From a virus: DNA of 56,528 nt. The notes below the pieces were generated by a model. The model was not told where the DNA came from, did no database searches, and saw nothing but the letters and a program-made list of their open reading frames with translations. This document shows positions 49,601 to 55,600 of the stretch, piece by piece. Every line of letters starts with the position of its first letter. Within the stretch, counting starts at the first letter, position 1. The DNA lies in IMG/VR virus record IMGVR_UViG_3300046011_010468, positions 1-56,528 of that record, one strand, 5' to 3'. The translations under genes and the position numbers were made by a program.

Positions 49601-52600
49601 TGTTCTTCCAGACGTAGTGCGCCAGGATCTCCGGGTGCCACATGCCTTTGATGCCGGTGTAAACCTTGCCGTTCACGCTGATGGCAGGCTGGATGCCGGC
49701 ACGGTCGATGGCTTCGAGATAGACGCGGTCGGAGGCGGAGAGCGAGGTATCCTCCGCCACAGCGGCTTCGAGTTCGGCGCGGGAGGCGGCGAGGCGGTTG
49801 CTGGATGCTGGTTGCTGGATGCTGGATGCTGGTTGCCGCCCGATGCGGAGGTGGTTGGGGCCGCTGGCGAGGTTGAGGGTCTGGGTGCCGGAGACGGTGA
49901 CGCTACCGAAGCGTCCCGAGTCGAGGGTGAGGGTGCCGGTGGTTTTGTCGGCGTCTTGGACGGTGAGGGTGACATTGCCGATCTGTATCTCGTCCTCGAT
50001 TTCGAGTTCCTTGGCGAGCTGGTCGGCGGTGAAGGGCTGGCCCTGGCTGCCGGCGGCGTAGGTGGCGAAGTCCTGGGCGCTGCCGAGGTCTTCGGCGGCG
50101 CGGCGGGATTCGATGTCCTGGACACTGTCCGTGCTCTTGGCGGCGATGCGGGCATCGATGGCCTCCAAAATGGCCTGGCCGAGCGCTTCGCCGGAGTCCA
50201 CCGGCCATTGTTGCAGGGCGGCGGTGTCTTTTTCTTCGGTTTTGCCATCGCCACGGAGCGCCTGGGCGGCTTCGTCGATGTTGGAGGCGGTGCCGGGTTT
50301 AACGATGCCGTTGTCTAGCAGCCATGCAATCTTGGTGGCGGCGTCGGTGACATCGCCGGTTTTGATGCGCTGCTGGGCTTCGTAACCGCTGACGCGCTTC
50401 TTCTGCACCTTTTTGCCGGTCTTGGTGGTGACGGTGATGGTGTCGTTGTCTGCCTCTCGGTTGAGGGCATGCCACCAGTCCCAGGTGCCGGGGGTGTTGG
50501 TGGGGCCGCCGAGGCTGCCCACGCGGTCTTTGAGGTCGGAGATGATGTCTCCGCCGACGGGCGGTGGGAGGACTTTGGCGGATTCGCTGGTTTTGACGGC
50601 GAGGGAGAATTTCTTCGGGGTGAATGTGCCGTCGGGGGCGTTGGCAAACTCTTGAGCGGCTTTTTGGACTTCGGCGCGGTAAGCGCGGAGTTCTTTCCGA
50701 ATGGTGGCACCGTCTTGGAAGGTATCATCCATGATGCGCGTGACGAGCGCGTCGATGCGCTGTTGAGCGCGTTTCCCCGAAGAGTCATCGAGGAGGGCAG
50801 CGTCAAAGTCGGGACGGATGGCGAAGGCGGCGGCGGAGAGGTCGTCCTGGAACGTGATGTCCATGGGGACGGTGTTGCCGTCACTCTTGACTTTGATTTT
50901 TACCTTGCGGGGCGGCTGATTCTTGGGTGCGTTTTGCACCACGGGCGGTGCGCCTATCGCAGGGCCTTCGCTAGTGCTTCCGCGTTGTGATTGCTCGGAG
51001 GGAGGCAGTAAGCCACCCTCCATGCTTGGGCTTTGTCCGCTCCCAGTTTGACCAGGTGTTTCACCCTGTTCTTGGGAGACATTTGGCGCAGTGCCTTGTG
51101 GGTTGCGGGTTGCGTTGTTTTCATTGGGGCGGGATGACTGGGTGATGGGACGCGGGGTTTGGTCGGTGGCAAGGCCGAAGCCTTCACGGGCGTCGCTCTC
51201 GGAGCGGAGTAGGTTGGCGGTGAGGGGGAAGGTGTAATGGAGGTCGTTGAGTGCGGCCTGTTTGATGAGGATATGGTCGGTGCCTTGGGTGCTGAGGCTG
51301 CGGGTCCAGTTCTCACGCGAGTTTTCGACGTAGGCGGCGGTGGTGTCGTCCAGTTCTGTTTGGAAGTCGGCATCTTGCTCCTTCATCCAGTCGAGTTCTT
51401 CCTGGGCGGTCTGGCGCTCAGGGCTGCCTTCGAGACTGAATTCGACGCGGGCCTCGGCCATGCCCCTGCGGCTGAGGGTGTATGGGTAGCCTCCCTGGTC
51501 GCCAGAGCTGCTCTGGTCAACACCGATTCCGAGGAGGGTAAGCTGGCGGCGCTCGGTGAAGCTGATGGTGCGCCAGCCTGCGCCGGTGCGCCGACGACCA
51601 ATGCGGCCAATGGCGAGATTGAGCATGGCCTCGGCTTTATCGACGCCATAGGTTCCAGCCTGGCGGGCGGCGTTGAGTTCCTGGGTGGCGCGTTCACGCA
51701 GGAGTTCGGCGGCGTATTGCTGGGCGCGGAGACGGCGTTTCAGGGCATCGCGGGCCTGGGGGGAGCGGTTTTGCTCGGCGAGGCGGTCGCGGTTTTCGAG
51801 CGCGGCGGCCATGTCCGATGCGCGGTCGGGTTGTTCTTCGTCGGTGGTGTTTTCCTGATCGGAGAGGTCTTGGGTGGTGGGCAGGAGTCCGGACTCGCGT
51901 TGGCGGCGGGCGGCGATCTCGGCCTGCATGAGGCGTTTGCGCAGTTCGGCAGCGGCTTCGGGTGTGGCGTTGGGGGACAGCGCCAGATCGGCATTGGCCT
52001 CGCCAGCGGTGTAGGCGATGCGGCGGAGTTCGGCGAGCACGGGGCCAGGGATGGCTCCTTGGAACAGCGGTTTGCCCTCGGCCTGGGCGCGAAGCTCCGC
52101 CTGACGCAGGGCGGCGATCATGTCTGCGTGGCGCTCAGGCGGGGCGGCGGTGAAGACGTCCTGCACGGGTCCTGGCATGGACTGCACGAAGCGGGCACCG
52201 GCGAGGTCGGCCCCGGCACGGATCAGGCGGGCGTGCAGGCTGGCGAGGGTCTGGCGGGCTTTCTGTGGCTGCTGCTTGAGCAGGGCGAGGAGATCGGCAG
52301 GCGGGGACTCGGTGCGTTGGGTGAGACGGGTGACGAAGCGGGAGAGAAGCGGGGCAGATTTGGAGACTTGGAGACTTGGAGACTGGGAGAGGAGAGCACT
52401 CTGCACTTTCTGGGACACGCTGGCGTCTCCGGCCATGGCGGTGAGGAGGTGGCGGAGGAGAGCGGACTTGGGTTCCTTATTCTTGGTTCCTGGTTCCTTG
52501 TTGTTGCTGGCGCGATAGGCGCGGTAGGCGATGGACTGTAGCTCGGGGGTGAGGAGGTCGAAGGCGCGGGCCATGGCCTCGGGGGTGAGGCTGGGGTCGG

Positions 52601-55600
52601 TCTTGGCGAGGTGGTCGAACAGGACACCGCTCTGCATGGCCTGGAGGGCGATGCCAGCGGGGTCGCGCAGGTAGTCGAGGGTAGCGAGGCGGTCCTCGGT
52701 GCCTTGGCTCTTGCCTTCGTAGATGCGGAGCTGGGCGGCGATTTGATCGACCATGCCTTGCAGCTCGGCACGGAGCGGGGCATCGACCTGGCCCATGAGA
52801 TCGCGCAGGGTCTTGGAGAGATCGCGCAGCAAGTCTCGGACCCACTGGAGCAGCGAGGTGGGGGTATCGACCGTCTCGGTGATGGCCTGGGCGAAGGCCT
52901 GGTCCTGCACCAGCATGCGCAGGAACTCGTTCTGCATGTGGTATTCCTGCTGGGCGGTGAGCTTTGCGGGAAGGCTGCTCCGTCCGTAGTCGTAGGCCTG
53001 CCAGACTTTCTCACGCAGGGCCTGGGGCAGACTGCGCCACTGCTTGCGGATGGCCTCGGGGCCGTATTTCTGCGGCTGGGTGCGGGCGAGGCGCAGGACG
53101 GTGGCGTGGATGTCCTCCTCGATGCCGGTGGCGCGGATGGCATCCGCTGGATTGGCGAGGTAGTCGAAATTCGCGACGATGGCGTCGAGATCGATCATGC
53201 GGGTGATGCGTCCGTCGATCTCGGACACGGCGGTCATGGCACCATTCAAGCGACGGATGGCAGCAGGGCCGATGGCGATGGCGTCATACAGCGTGTGGTG
53301 GCGCTGGAGGCTGTCTTCCAAAGCAGCGAAGGCCTGGCGTGCCCAGGCTTTCTTTGATGGGTCTTTGATGCGTGCCAAGGCGAGGAGCTTGGCGCGGGAG
53401 TAGGCGCTGTTTTTCCGCAGCGGCGACTTACTCTTGATGCTGAGGTCCGGCCCCATGCGGGCAGCGCTGGGATCGGGGCTGGATGCTGGGGGCTGGTTGC
53501 TCGATGCTGGAGGGACGCGGTTGGAGGTGTCGGTGCGGTCACCGCTGGCGAGCGGGATGTCGGATTTTGATTTGTCGCCGAAGTGGTTGGCGGCGGCGGC
53601 ATTGGCGCGTTCGGTGGTTTTCCAGCCGAGTTTCAATTCGAGGGCCTGACGCAGTTCGGTGTGGGTCTTGGAGCCGGTGAGGTCGGCGACAATCGCGGCG
53701 GCCTGGGCATCGGTGATCTCCTTGTTGGTGAGGGCGGTGTTGATGGCGTCGAACACTGCCTTCGTGGGCTGGCCGGGGATGGCGTCGTCGAGCGCCTTCT
53801 GGAGGGCGGGCGGCAGTGTGGGATCGAGCGGACGGCCGAGTGACTCGGCTTTCTGCTTGGCGGCTGCGGCTTTGGCCTCAGCTTCCTTGCGGGCCTGCTC
53901 GATCTTGTCGGAGGCGGGTTTAGCCGGACTTTGGCTAGACGCGGGTTGGCTAGGTGTTGCTCCAGAGAACCGGAGGGGGTCGGTTTTGGACTTGGTGAGG
54001 GCTTTGCTGCCGGTGATGCCGAGTTCGGCGAAGAGGGCGTCGCGCTGGGGGCCGGCGAGTTTGTTGAAGTCGTCGAAGGTCTTGCCGGTGACCTGCGGGT
54101 GCGCGGCGAGGGCTTTGGCGGCGGCAGCGGCTTCCTGGTCGGGCATGTAACGGTCCACGAGCCAGTCGGCGAGGGACTTTTCCAGCGTGGGGACGGCGGT
54201 GGGGTCGGGGCTGGAGGCTGGTTGCTGGATGCTGGATGCTGGATCGGCTACCGGAGCGCCAGACTGTGCAGGAGGCTGCCCGCTTGATGTCGGCTGAGTC
54301 CCATTGACAGCAGGTGCTTGAACTGGGCTTGGGTTGGCATTTCCGCCAGTTCCAGCCGGAGTTGCTGGCGCTGGGCCGGGTTGAGATTGCTGAGGTCCGG
54401 GAGCGGAGGTTGCTGGTTGCTGGTTGCTGGATGCTGATTGTTGGGCATAACGGTTGCGGGTCTGAGTCTCGGTGCCTGGAATGGCATCGGCGACGGCGTC
54501 GAGCTTGTGTTTACGGAGTAGGGCGACGTAAGCGTCTTTGATGATGGGTCGTCCGCCTTTGTCGATGTCGAGGATGGCGATAGGGTTTCCTGCTTCATCA
54601 ACGGGGCCTTTGAAGTCTTTGAGCGGCTTGAAGGTGTCGCCATCACGGGTCCAGCCGACAGCGTTCAGATCGGATTCTTCGACATCGAACAGTTCTCCGC
54701 CTTGGGCGAGGCTGAGAACCACGCCGGCGCGGCGCTTCATTTGTTCGAGGGTGGCGACGTCCACGCCGTCGAATTGCATGTTCTCGATGGCGAATTCGGC
54801 CATCGCGGTGGTTTCGGGGAGGTTGGCGCGGTTGGTGGGGGCGTATTTGTCCACGCGGCTGCCCTGGAAGGCGCTGATGCCCTCCCCTGCCCCGCCGAGG
54901 GCCATGGTGGCGACGGCGAACTCTGGCAAGGTCTTGAGGAATTCAGCGAGCGCCTTGCGTCCGGCGGTGGGGTCATCGGGATGGCTGGCAGCGCCGGACT
55001 GCCAGGTGGAGAAAATTTCGTCAGGCAGTTCTTCAAGCGCAAATTCACGCAGGCCGCCTTCAAAGAACTTCTGGCCGACAAATCCGAGGCGCTTCATCTG
55101 CGTCTCGAACTGTTTGGCGAACAGTGCCTTGGCCGAGGCGGGATTGACGAGTAGGCGCTCCACACCAGAGGCTCCGCCCAAGGCGGTGAGGGCGGCTGTG
55201 ACGCCGGCGGAAAGGATGGCTGGCATCTGTGCCATGCGCAGCGCGTCCGGGTGTTCGATGCCCTGGCGGCGTAAGTTGCCGTAGATGTCGGAGATTTGCG
55301 CACCGTAGGTTTGAGAACCGCCAGCGAGCGATGCACCGGCGAGGCCTGCGCGGGTAAGGGTCTGGGTAGCCTTCACTGCCTGGGCGGCGGTGTTGCTGCC
55401 TTCGAGCACGGCGGCGAGCGCGGGGAAAAGTCGAGATCCAGCACCGGTGGCAGCGAGGCCACGGATTCCCCATTGGGCGAGTTTCGCACCACCAGCCGCT
55501 GGAAGGATGGAGGTGGCGACCTCTGGGGTCATTTCGAGCAAACCGGCGCGGAGGAAGTTCTCGGAGGCGGACCCGTAGAGTTCCTTGCTTGTCTGCATGG

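Noticed and set aside
53090-53130. Metalloprotease motif in EEDIHATVLRL of the giant protein
   Set aside because: The order is not HExxH and no third ligand is obvious, so a protease call is not supported.
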